DNA from: SAR202 cluster bacterium
Lineage (GTDB): Bacteria > Chloroflexota > Dehalococcoidia > Lucifugimonadales > UBA1123
Direction: 5' to 3'
Assembly (NCBI GenBank): GCA_030743915.1
Contig: JASLRP010000405.1
Location: 1 to 8,269 of the forward strand
DNA: 8,269 bases
The notes below the pieces were generated by a model that was not told the origin of the DNA, made no database searches, and was given only the letters and a program-made list of their open reading frames with translations. Both the position numbers and the translations under genes were made by a program. Positions 1 to 5,732 of the stretch are shown piece after piece; the stretch's first letter is position 1, and every line of letters starts with the position of its first letter.

Positions 1-1280
1 TCCCAGATGGATATCACCGGGACCACTTTTATGAAGATCGTGATGATCAGAGTGAAGGCGGCAAAAGCGGCCAACATGATGGACCACTCAACCCACGTTG
101 GGAAGTACGATGCCGCTTCGTAGGGCATCGTCGGCAGCGTCGAGCCGCCCACAACTATGAAGTAACGCTCGGCCCACATTCCGATGTCCACCAGAATCGA
201 CGCAATCACGATTCCCAAGATGGTGCGAGTCCAGGGGAAGAGGACTATCAGGCCCGGAATTATCATCCCCCCTATCGAGTAGAACCAGAAGTAGGGGGCA
301 AGATCGCCGGTGAACAACACCTGGAAATGATGCTCGTTTTCCCCTGCCAGCTTGTATCCTATGGTGACGAACTCCAGAACGTTGAAGTACATCATGATGA
401 GCGCGAACCCGCCCAGCATGTAGCCCAGGTTGATGAACTGTTTGGACGTTATGTAATCCTCTAAATGGTAGGCTTTGCGAATGATCGCCATGACGATGAT
501 GATCGTGCCAATTCCCGAGTAGATGGCCCCGGCGACGAAGAACGCGCCGAACATCGGGTTGTCCCAGGGTTCCCTCATCGTCATTGAGAATATCCAGGAC
601 ACAACAGTGTGAACTGACACCGCCACCGGGATGATCATAACCATCATCATGCCCAGAGCGATGGTGAGCCGCCGCTTCTGGGTCGGGCTGTCCCTCCATC
701 CCAGAGAGAACGTCTTGAAGAACCATCGCATAACGGGGGACACCCTGTGACTGATCCTGTCCCGCGCTATGGCCAGGTCAGGAATCAGCGGCAGGTACAG
801 GTAGATGAAACTGCCTGTGAGGTAGGTGCTGATGGCTATCACATCCCAGATGAGAGGCGACTGCCAGCGTCCGAACAGTATCAGGTGATGCACCCTGTCG
901 GGACGTCCCAGGTCGATCAGAGGGAAGAACGCCCCGATCATCAGGGCCACGACGGTGATGAACTCGGCCATGTGGGTTGTGGGCACTCGCCATCCGGCTT
1001 TGGACACTCTGAGGATGGCCGAGATCAGCGTGCCTGCGTGGCTGATGCCTATGAAGAACACGAACAGCGAGATGTACAGCCCCCACAAACTGTGGTCCCG
1101 CATAGCGGTGACGTACAGGCCCTCCCGCCACTGGTAGATGTACGCGAACAATCCCCATGCCATGATGAGCAGCAGCGCTCCCACCAAGAGGTAGTATCCG
1201 CGCCCTGTCCGGGTCAGCGGGGAAAGGACCCGCACTTCGAGTTGCTCTCTGAATTGATCTACCGGCCTGAGCGCTTCCAC
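1..1280 (-). CDS. NrfD/PsrC-family quinone-interacting membrane subunit (ActC-like), C-terminus cut by window edge
   Basis: Integral membrane subunit of a respiratory oxidoreductase. NrfD/PsrC/ActC proteins exchange electrons between the quinone pool and a partner Fe-S subunit. Reading from GTG 1280 gives 426 codons without a stop, continuing past base 1. About ten hydrophobic helices are visible, near residues 28-49, 66-90, 106-125, 143-166, 205-230, 246-268, 284-308, 330-349, 351-371 and 398-420. Family-like stretches are GISHAGTLISAIL (78-90), FPLIDLGRP (119-127), WDVIAISTYLTGS (145-157), IPDLAIARDR (166-175) and VHTVVSWIF (223-231); from memory these resemble ActC of alternative complex III more than the shorter NrfD proteins. 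The GTG start is chosen because GGAGG lies 6 bases upstream and no other start fits. It overlaps the upstream Fe-S gene by 22 bases, implying translational coupling and a stoichiometric complex. Family assignment is firm; the substrate of the complex is unknown. Confidence 0.9.
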   Translation of the reverse strand, partial: MEALRPVDQFREQLEVRVLSPLTRTGRGYYLLVGALLLIMAWGLFAYIYQWREGLYVTAMRDHSLWGLYISLFVFFIGISHAGTLISAILRVSKAGWRVPTTHMAEFITVVALMIGAFFPLIDLGRPDRVHHLILFGRWQSPLIWDVIAISTYLTGSFIYLYLPLIPDLAIARDRISHRVSPVMRWFFKTFSLGWRDSPTQKRRLTIALGMMMVMIIPVAVSVHTVVSWIFSMTMREPWDNPMFGAFFVAGAIYSGIGTIIIVMAIIRKAYHLEDYITSKQFINLGYMLGGFALIMMYFNVLEFVTIGYKLAGENEHHFQVLFTGDLAPYFWFYSIGGMIIPGLIVLFPWTRTILGIVIASILVDIGMWAERYFIVVGGSTLPTMPYEAASYFPTWVEWSIMLAAFAAFTLIITIFIKVVPVISIW

Positions 1281-2242
1281 CGCTTCCCTCCCTTCACCGT
1301 GTCGGCCCACGGCCACTCGGAGTCCATACGACCCTTCTTGTAGGGGTCTCTGCCCTCGCCGACATCCTGGCCATGTCCTGGAATGTAATAGACTCGCGGC
1401 TTGGTGTTCAGTTCCTCCTTGAGGCGGTATGCCTGGTTCTCGGTGAGGAACTTTGTAAGCTCCACAACTTCTTCGCCGTTGGTTGCCAGGTCTTCCTCGA
1501 AGTCGCCATAGTAGATGGCGTCGTTGGGGCAGCCCTGAGCGCAGTAGGGAAGTCGGCCGGCCCGCGCCATGTCCGAGCAGAAGTCGCACTTGGAGGTGAC
1601 GCCCCTGCGCATAGGGAACTGGCGCTCCGAATGGTAGTCCGCCAGCATTGCTTGAGGCGGAATCGGCGGGTCTGCCCAGTTGAAGAATCGACGGTCATAG
1701 GGGCATGCGGCCTGGCACATTCTGCACCCGATGCACCGCTCCTGGTCGATGAGAACGTTGCCTTCAGGCGTTGACCAGGTGGCCCCAACCGGGCACACGG
1801 CCACGCATGGGGGGTTCTGGCAGCTTTGGCAGGGAACCGGGACAAACTGGGTGCCTCCGCCGGGCAACTCGTACTCGAACACCTGAATCCACTCCATGGG
1901 TTCGGGGGCGAAGTGACCTTCGATGCAGCCCTGCGTGCACTGAGGGGGTTTGTCGATGCTCTGGCAGCCATCACAGCGTCTTAGGTCGATGACCATAGAC
2001 CAACGACGCAGGCGTTTGGAGGGAGTCTCGGACTCGGCGGTTTGAACGGAGGAGTCTTCAGCCTCGGCAAGAAGCTTGGGCGCCACTGAAACGGCTGCGC
2101 CTGCGGCGCCCGCGACGCCCGCGGCTCCCATGACCTTGAGAAGCTGTCTGCGGCTTATCTCCCACTTTCGGTTATTCTCTTGGACTTCATCATCCTGTGG
2201 AGCCTCACGCAAAGACCTGGCCCCTTTCGATCGCTCTCCCAT
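1259..2242 (-). CDS. Tat-exported 4x[4Fe-4S] ferredoxin-type electron-transfer subunit (NrfC/PsrB/HybA-like)
   Basis: Electron-wire subunit expected to carry electrons between the NrfD-like quinone subunit and a partner outside the cytoplasmic membrane. The 327 residues begin with a 29-residue hydrophilic stretch, then the twin-arginine motif SRRQLLK (30-36) and an Ala/Gly-rich hydrophobic core to about residue 54, so it should be exported folded by Tat. Sixteen cysteines form four cluster motifs: C90/C93/C102/C106, C138/C141/C146/C150, C170/C173/C176/C180 and C219/C222/C234/C238. This is the usual number and spacing for DmsB/PsrB/NrfC/HybA proteins, and none is missing. The C-terminal 80 residues are charged and not recognised. 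ATG 2242 is supported by AAGG 7 bases upstream. The 3' end overlaps the NrfD-like gene, and the beta-propeller lipoprotein gene lies 279 bases upstream. Family is certain; the name of the complex is not. Confidence 0.93.
   Translation of the reverse strand: MGERSKGARSLREAPQDDEVQENNRKWEISRRQLLKVMGAAGVAGAAGAAVSVAPKLLAEAEDSSVQTAESETPSKRLRRWSMVIDLRRCDGCQSIDKPPQCTQGCIEGHFAPEPMEWIQVFEYELPGGGTQFVPVPCQSCQNPPCVAVCPVGATWSTPEGNVLIDQERCIGCRMCQAACPYDRRFFNWADPPIPPQAMLADYHSERQFPMRRGVTSKCDFCSDMARAGRLPYCAQGCPNDAIYYGDFEEDLATNGEEVVELTKFLTENQAYRLKEELNTKPRVYYIPGHGQDVGEGRDPYKKGRMDSEWPWADTVKGGKRWKRSGR
1287..1291 (-). promoter_or_regulatory. Shine-Dalgarno site inside the Fe-S gene, setting the NrfD-like start
   Basis: On the minus strand GGAGG (within GGGAGGG) lies 6 bases before GTG 1280, inside the last codons of the upstream Fe-S protein gene. 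It decides the otherwise non-obvious GTG start of the NrfD-like gene and suggests that ribosomes finishing the Fe-S gene reinitiate there. Confidence 0.7.
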
Positions 2243-2274
2243 ATCTTCACCTTATAAACCCATCGAACTGCGAG

Positions 2275-2319
2275 ACTGACCTAACACGGTCTCTGACCCT
2301 CGTGTCAGTAGAAACTGAC
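2275..2319 (-). promoter_or_regulatory. Leader with two mutually exclusive stem-loops upstream of the Fe-S gene
   Basis: Read as minus-strand RNA, GUCAGU (2319-2314), ACUGAC (2309-2304) and GUCAGU (2280-2275) follow one another. The middle element can pair with the first (perfect 6-bp stem, 4-base loop) or with the third. The second option is extended by CGUGU/ACACG pairing (plus-strand 2301-2305 with 2284-2288) and a small inner GUC/GAC stem. It lies 33 bases before the Fe-S gene start. The pairing is seen directly; any switching role is inference. Confidence 0.35.
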
Positions 2320-2387
2320 GACATAGGGAAACCCCATCGCACAGTTTGGATTCGTTTCCTGTGGCGAAATCGCGCTAGCAGGGCCTC

Positions 2388-2423
2388 GTCGGGTGGGCAG
2401 GGCTGGCGCTCTGCCCACCCGAC
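2388..2423 (-). other. Perfect 13-bp inverted repeat (RNA hairpin) between propeller and Fe-S genes
   Basis: Bases 2388-2400 are perfectly complementary to 2411-2423, with a 10-base loop and a very GC-rich stem. Neither side has a T-run, so it is not a canonical intrinsic terminator. In the minus-strand transcript it could stabilise or punctuate the mRNA between the lipoprotein gene and the Fe-S/NrfD pair. Strand of action is inferred from the flanking genes. Confidence 0.5.
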
Positions 2424-2472
2424 TGAAAGGTCTCTAGTCGAGACTCACCCCCCGTCTGATCCAATCTCTTCA

Positions 2473-2506
2473 GAGTGTCCCCAGCCGATCGAGGTTGGGA
2501 ACACTC
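2473..2506 (-). terminator. 14-bp stem-loop 15 bases after the propeller stop codon, terminator-like without U-tract
   Basis: Bases 2473-2486 pair with 2493-2506 around a 6-base loop (gatcga). As minus-strand RNA the stem has one G-U pair and one A-C mismatch. It begins 15 bases downstream of the propeller stop codon, the usual place for a terminator or 3'-end stabilising hairpin. No U-run follows, so termination may be partial, letting some transcription reach the Fe-S gene. Confidence 0.4.
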
Positions 2507-2521
2507 CGAATCGCTATCGGG

Positions 2522-4099
2522 TTACCGGGCAGAGGCAGCGGCCTCGACCCTGGTCCTTACGTCCGCCCACATTGAGGCAGACTTCGGGCCGCCCATGTCA
2601 ACCAACAACTCACCGGTGTAGTCCGCGTTGTATCGGACGAACGCGCCGGAGTGAGTGTCGCCAGCATTGGGAGTGGGGACGTAATCGGTCACCTCGTAGG
2701 TATCGAGGCTCAGGACTATGGTCTCCCAGCCCTTCATGTTGCTGACCCAGAGTTCGTTGACAGCGGGGTCCGGATGGAGGATCGCGTGGTCAACGCTGGA
2801 AGCGGAACCACCGAGATTAACCGGCTGGTTGATGGCTCGGGAAGTCCTGAAGGTCTTCGCGTCGATCAGGCCAAGGTGGCCGCCTCTGTTGTGGCTGCCT
2901 TCGCCCTTGCCGACGAGCCAGATCTCAGTCTCGTCCCAGTTCAGAGCTATGCCGTACGGTCCTGCAACGCCTGCGCTGGTCGATCCGACAACCTCGTCGA
3001 TCTCGTTGTCGATCTTGTAAACGTGGCTGCCGTGGCCGTCAACAACGTAGGTCCATCGTCCATCTGCCGTGTGGGTGATACCAATGGGGTGGTGTCCCAC
3101 GCCCTCGATGACCTCATGTTCGCCGGTCGCCAGGTCCAGCTTGGCTATGCCAGCGGCTGGGGCATGGTTTGACCGAATCCAGTTTGCGCCCATCGAGATG
3201 TAGATGTACTGGCCTGTGGGGTCGGGAGTCGTGAACGGGTGACCCATCGGCTTTACGTCGTCATAGGTGATGGCTTTCACGACCTTGTTGTCGTTCTTCG
3301 AGTCCAGGATGTGATGCGGGCCGCCATTGGCTCCGAATCCCCACTGGAGGATTACGCGGTCGTTGCCCTCAAAGTCCGTGAAGGACTGTACGTGGTGAAG
3401 GGCCTGGCTGCGCATTCCGCCCTCGAAGTAGCTCTCCTGCTTCAGCAGCTTGTCCATCTTCATGGTCCTGGTGTTGACGATGGCGATGTAACTGATCCGA
3501 TCGCCGCCCTCAGCCGGAGTCTCCGAGAAGCCCACATACGCCCACTTGCCGTCTCTGGAGACGCCAACGCCGTGGGGGCCTCGGGAGATGTTGCCTTCGA
3601 ACTGGTACAGGCCCGCCGCGATGACCTCTTTGGCGTAGGCATCGATGATGTGGAAGCCTGCGAAGTTGGGAGCGCCCTCTTCCTTGGCCGCATTCATCTC
3701 TTCGTTGTAGTTGTAGCTGCTCTCACTGGTGAAGTACACCAGCGGATGCGCCGATGCGTCCCAGGCATCCGGGCCGCTGGAGTCGTATTGAGCCACCAGA
3801 TGCAAACCGCCTCTGATCGATTCGTCGGTCGCCCAGCCGCTGGCTGTTGAACCCGGCGCGGCCGGGGCCAGTTCTCCGGTCTGTATCACCGTGACCGGAG
3901 CCGTGGTGGAAATCTGCGTCTGGAGCTCGCTTATCTCCTGGTTCTTGGTCGTAAGTTCTGCGTTTTTGGCTGTCAGCTGCGCATTGACGGCATCCAGGTC
4001 TTCCTGGGTGACGTCGCTCGACGAGCACGCTGACACGAACAGAGCCACCAGTGCAGCGAGCACGATCAACAAAGGTTTATTCCTCATAAGTGACCGCAT
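2522..4099 (-). CDS. Lipoprotein with coiled-coil stalk and histidine-rich beta-propeller domain
   Basis: Predicted 525-residue lipoprotein displayed on the outer face of the cytoplasmic membrane. Residues 7-24 form a hydrophobic signal ending in lipobox VSAC (22-25); C25 is the only cysteine. Residues 30-63 read as a coiled coil with L35, L42, L49, I56 and I63 seven apart, then a Thr/Ala/Pro/Gly linker to about 88. The rest is a beta-propeller with repeated strand-turn-strand units such as HGVGVSRDGKWAYVG (176-190), HPFTTPDPTGQYIYIS (287-302), HPIGITHTADGRWTYVV (337-353) and DHAILHPDPAVNELWVS (437-453). Many blades open with His (H176, H287, H337, H438, H483), and HH pairs occur at 235-236, 262-263 and 336-337. 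This resembles YVTN-type propellers and, more loosely, the metal-binding propellers of nitrous oxide reductase and cytochrome cd1. There is no CuA or CxxCH motif. ATG 4099 has GGAG 10 bases upstream; ATG 4087 is less well placed. It is the first gene of the cluster. Exact function unknown. Confidence 0.85.
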   Translation of the reverse strand: MRSLMRNKPLLIVLAALVALFVSACSSSDVTQEDLDAVNAQLTAKNAELTTKNQEISELQTQISTTAPVTVIQTGELAPAAPGSTASGWATDESIRGGLHLVAQYDSSGPDAWDASAHPLVYFTSESSYNYNEEMNAAKEEGAPNFAGFHIIDAYAKEVIAAGLYQFEGNISRGPHGVGVSRDGKWAYVGFSETPAEGGDRISYIAIVNTRTMKMDKLLKQESYFEGGMRSQALHHVQSFTDFEGNDRVILQWGFGANGGPHHILDSKNDNKVVKAITYDDVKPMGHPFTTPDPTGQYIYISMGANWIRSNHAPAAGIAKLDLATGEHEVIEGVGHHPIGITHTADGRWTYVVDGHGSHVYKIDNEIDEVVGSTSAGVAGPYGIALNWDETEIWLVGKGEGSHNRGGHLGLIDAKTFRTSRAINQPVNLGGSASSVDHAILHPDPAVNELWVSNMKGWETIVLSLDTYEVTDYVPTPNAGDTHSGAFVRYNADYTGELLVDMGGPKSASMWADVRTRVEAAASAR

Positions 4100-4369
4100 T
4101 GTGTTCGTTCTCCTTCTCCTTTACTCTCAACCATAAATAAAATGCGACGAAGATAAGTTGCCCGTCTCTTCTCTTCTTACAGTCGACCGCTTAATGCACT
4201 GCCGTAAAGAAACTTTTTACAGGTATTTCGATATTCTCCCTCCCATTCATTTTGCTCTGTCCCGAGTGAACCCCATTTCAGCCTCGGCAGGGCCAACTAT
4301 GCGGTTGCCGGTTCCCCTCAGTGGCCCGTATACCCCGAAACCCTGATGCACCTCGAAATGTACCCAATG

Positions 4370-4427
4370 ATGCGTGAGGAACTTGGGATAATTTCGACAA
4401 ATGCATGAGGTGTTTGTGAATAATTTC
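4370..4427. repeat. Imperfect tandem direct repeat, two 26-27 bp copies, candidate regulator-binding site
   Basis: Copy one is 4370-4395 and copy two is 4401-4427. Both begin ATGC[G/A]TGAGG and end ATAATTTC, with TTG in between; 21 of 27 aligned columns match with one single-base gap. The copies are 31-32 bases apart start to start, close to three helical turns, so bound proteins would sit on the same DNA face. The position, between two divergent genes and about 100 bases upstream of the monooxygenase promoter candidate, suits an operator or activator site. The repeat is visible; the role is inferred. Confidence 0.5.
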
Positions 4428-4523
4428 TCAATGTGCAAAACGTCGAGTGTGAAACGTCATCTTTGGAATCAGCACGAGTGGTGGCTCACTACGAAATCCT
4501 CATGCCTTTCGGACAACAGCGCC

Positions 4524-4552
4524 ATGACTTCGATGTCAAAGTGAGTTAGCAT
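4524..4552 (+). promoter_or_regulatory. Candidate promoter of the monooxygenase gene
   Basis: ATGACT (4524-4529) matches four of six -35 consensus bases, a 17-base spacer follows, and TAGCAT (4547-4552) matches four of six -10 bases. Transcription would begin near 4559, leaving a leader of about 23 bases that includes the Shine-Dalgarno site. The same -35 hexamer and spacer length appear before panC. Inferred only. Confidence 0.35.
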
Positions 4553-4568
4553 ACGGACAACTTTTTTT

Positions 4569-4573
4569 GGAGG
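4569..4573 (+). promoter_or_regulatory. Shine-Dalgarno site fixing the monooxygenase start at ATG 4582
   Basis: GGAGG is 8 bases before ATG 4582. An in-frame TTG at 4567 would place the start codon inside this ribosome-binding site, so the longer reading (five extra residues) is rejected. The shorter protein begins with a beta-strand-like MELGYFTMPL, as expected for the TIM-barrel family. Confidence 0.8.
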
Positions 4574-4581
4574 CCTGCCCG

Positions 4582-5664
4582 ATGGAACTTGGATATTTCA
4601 CTATGCCGCTGCATCCGCCTGGGTCCAACATCACCCAGACTCTGGAGGATGACCTGGAACAGATCGTGACTGTGGACGGAATGGGGTACAAAGAGGCGTA
4701 TATAGGCGAACATTTCACCTTCCTCTGGGAGAACATCCCGATTCCAGACCTGGTGATAGCGCAGGCGCTGGGCATGACGAAGAACATCAGGCTGGGCACC
4801 GGAGTTCACTGCCTGCCAAACCACAACCCGATGATGCTGGCCCACCGAGTCGCGCAGCTTGATCACATGTCCAAGGGGAGGTTCATATGGGGCATCGGCT
4901 CCAGCTCAACCCCCGGAGATTACGAGATGTTCGGCTTCGACCCGGACGTCGATGACCGCAGACAGTACACCCGCGACGCGGTGGACGTCATCCTCAAGAT
5001 TTGGGAAGACCCCAAGCCCGGCCTTTACGAACACCAGAACTGGCGGTTCAGGATTCCAGAGCCGGTGGACGACATCGGCCTCACCTTTCATCTGACTCCC
5101 TACACCAAACCCCATCCCCCCATCACAGTGGGCGGCGTCTCGCCCCGTTCCGACACGCTGATCCAGGCTGGAGAGCGCGGTTGGCTGCCCATGAGTATCA
5201 ATCTGGTTACTCCCGACATAGTGGCGACCCACTGGGACGCCTATCAGGAGGGCGCAGACAACGCTGGCCGCACGGCGGACCGCTCCACCTGGCGCATCGC
5301 CCGCGAGATATATGTCGCCGAGACCACCGAGCAGGCGCGCAAGGAGGCGCTCGCAGGAGTGTTGAAGCGCGACTTCGAGGACTACTGGTTCAAACTCCTG
5401 CCTCGTTCAGGCTCCCTGACAAGCATGAAGCTGGACAACGACATGCCAGACTCGGATGTGACCGTAGAGTACCTGATGGACAACCTGTGGATAGTTGGCA
5501 GTCCTGATGACGTGGCCGAGAAGATTCGGAATCTCTACAACGAGGTGGGCGGTTTCGGAGTCCTGCTGGCGATGGGCCACGAGTGGGAACCCAAAGAGCA
5601 GTGGGAGAACTCCATGAGACTCCTTGCCGATGAGGTCATGCCCAAGCTGGCGGACCTGGCCTGA
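4582..5664 (+). CDS. LLM-class (luciferase-like) flavin-dependent monooxygenase
   Basis: Cytoplasmic TIM-barrel enzyme of the bacterial luciferase-like family, which uses reduced flavin (FMNH2 or F420H2) supplied by a partner reductase and, in monooxygenase members, O2. The 360 residues fit the family's usual length. Recognisable features are the N-terminal strand with P9-P13, EHF (43-45), GTGVHCLPNHNP (72-83), LAHRVAQLDHMSKGRFIWGIG (split here as residues 86-95 and 96-106), the loop SSSTPGDYEMFGFD (107-120), PPITVGGVS (179-187) and a late VGSPDDVAEKI (305-315), which is typical of the C-terminal part of these enzymes. Overall it looks closest to the LimB (limonene monooxygenase)-like branch, but the substrate cannot be read from sequence. 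No flavin reductase gene is adjacent. A strong hairpin follows the stop codon, so it is probably monocistronic. Family is secure; substrate and flavin type are not. Confidence 0.93.
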   Translation: MELGYFTMPLHPPGSNITQTLEDDLEQIVTVDGMGYKEAYIGEHFTFLWENIPIPDLVIAQALGMTKNIRLGTGVHCLPNHNPMMLAHRVAQLDHMSKGRFIWGIGSSSTPGDYEMFGFDPDVDDRRQYTRDAVDVILKIWEDPKPGLYEHQNWRFRIPEPVDDIGLTFHLTPYTKPHPPITVGGVSPRSDTLIQAGERGWLPMSINLVTPDIVATHWDAYQEGADNAGRTADRSTWRIAREIYVAETTEQARKEALAGVLKRDFEDYWFKLLPRSGSLTSMKLDNDMPDSDVTVEYLMDNLWIVGSPDDVAEKIRNLYNEVGGFGVLLAMGHEWEPKEQWENSMRLLADEVMPKLADLA

Positions 5665-5687
5665 TCGAACGAAACATTTGGTGATAA

Positions 5688-5716
5688 GGGCGTCAGGATG
5701 ACTTTTCCTGACGCCC
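5688..5716 (+). terminator. 11-bp hairpin after the monooxygenase gene, extended by a second stem
   Basis: Bases 5688-5698 are perfectly complementary to 5706-5716 with a 7-base loop. The stem is extended by GATAA (5683-5687) pairing with TTATC (5720-5724) across a 3-base bulge. It starts 24 bases after the monooxygenase stop codon and fits a transcription stop or 3' stabiliser, although no clear U-run follows. It occupies nearly the whole gap before panC. Confidence 0.55.
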
Positions 5717-5726
5717 CCATTATCAT
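5698..5726 (+). promoter_or_regulatory. Candidate promoter for a leaderless panC transcript, inside the hairpin
   Basis: ATGACT (5698-5703) and TATCAT (5721-5726) are separated by exactly 17 bases and match four and five of six consensus positions. Six bases after the -10 comes the A of the panC ATG (5733), the expected transcription start. The 20 bases before the ATG have no Shine-Dalgarno sequence, which fits a leaderless mRNA. The -35 lies in the terminator loop. Inferred only. Confidence 0.4.
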
Positions 5727-5732
5727 CACTGC

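Larger units (their letters stand above)
4100..4581. other. Divergent intergenic region, 482 bases, no convincing gene
   Basis: This stretch separates the minus-strand lipoprotein gene from the plus-strand monooxygenase gene and is more AT-rich than its surroundings. Short open frames at 4158-4346 (+) and 4247-4438 (-) have no recognisable motif and no good Shine-Dalgarno site, so I do not call them. It contains a tandem repeat (4370-4427), a plus-strand promoter candidate (4524-4552), and a short imperfect hairpin at 4205-4221 (gtaaa...tttac). No convincing sigma-70-type promoter for the minus-strand gene was found, although ribosome-binding GGAG is present at its start. Confidence 0.6.

Noticed and set aside
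88..726. 212-residue minus-strand open frame, and a similar one at 778-1158
   Set aside because: Both are out-of-frame shadows of the NrfD-like gene, which reads continuously from 1280 to base 1 with ten membrane helices; the shadow proteins are His/Gly/Arg-rich with no motif.
747..1343. 198-residue plus-strand open frame opposite the NrfD-like gene
   Set aside because: Low-complexity, Gln/His-rich, antisense to a well-supported membrane protein and without a ribosome-binding site.
1408..1974. 188-residue minus-strand open frame inside the Fe-S gene
   Set aside because: Shifted frame of the Fe-S protein; the real frame has all sixteen cluster cysteines and a Tat signal.
2651..3172. Plus-strand open frames opposite the propeller gene (also 3239-3850)
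   Set aside because: Antisense shadows caused by GC-biased codon use; no family motif and no Shine-Dalgarno site.
2522..4099. Propeller protein as a true nitrous oxide reductase or cytochrome cd1 nitrite reductase
   Set aside because: There is no CuA cysteine motif and no CxxCH heme motif, and the only cysteine is in the lipobox; the resemblance is limited to the propeller fold and His placement.
4353..4397. 7-bp inverted repeat TCGAAAT/ATTTCGA
   Set aside because: Short arms separated by 31 bases in an AT-rich stretch are likely chance; the direct repeat covering the same area is stronger.
4158..4438. Short open frames in the divergent intergenic region
   Set aside because: 62 and 63 residues, unlike any family I know, no ribosome-binding site, and one overlaps the tandem repeat.
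4567..4581. Longer monooxygenase start at TTG 4567
   Set aside because: The TTG overlaps the GGAGG site that serves ATG 4582; starting there would leave no ribosome-binding site.
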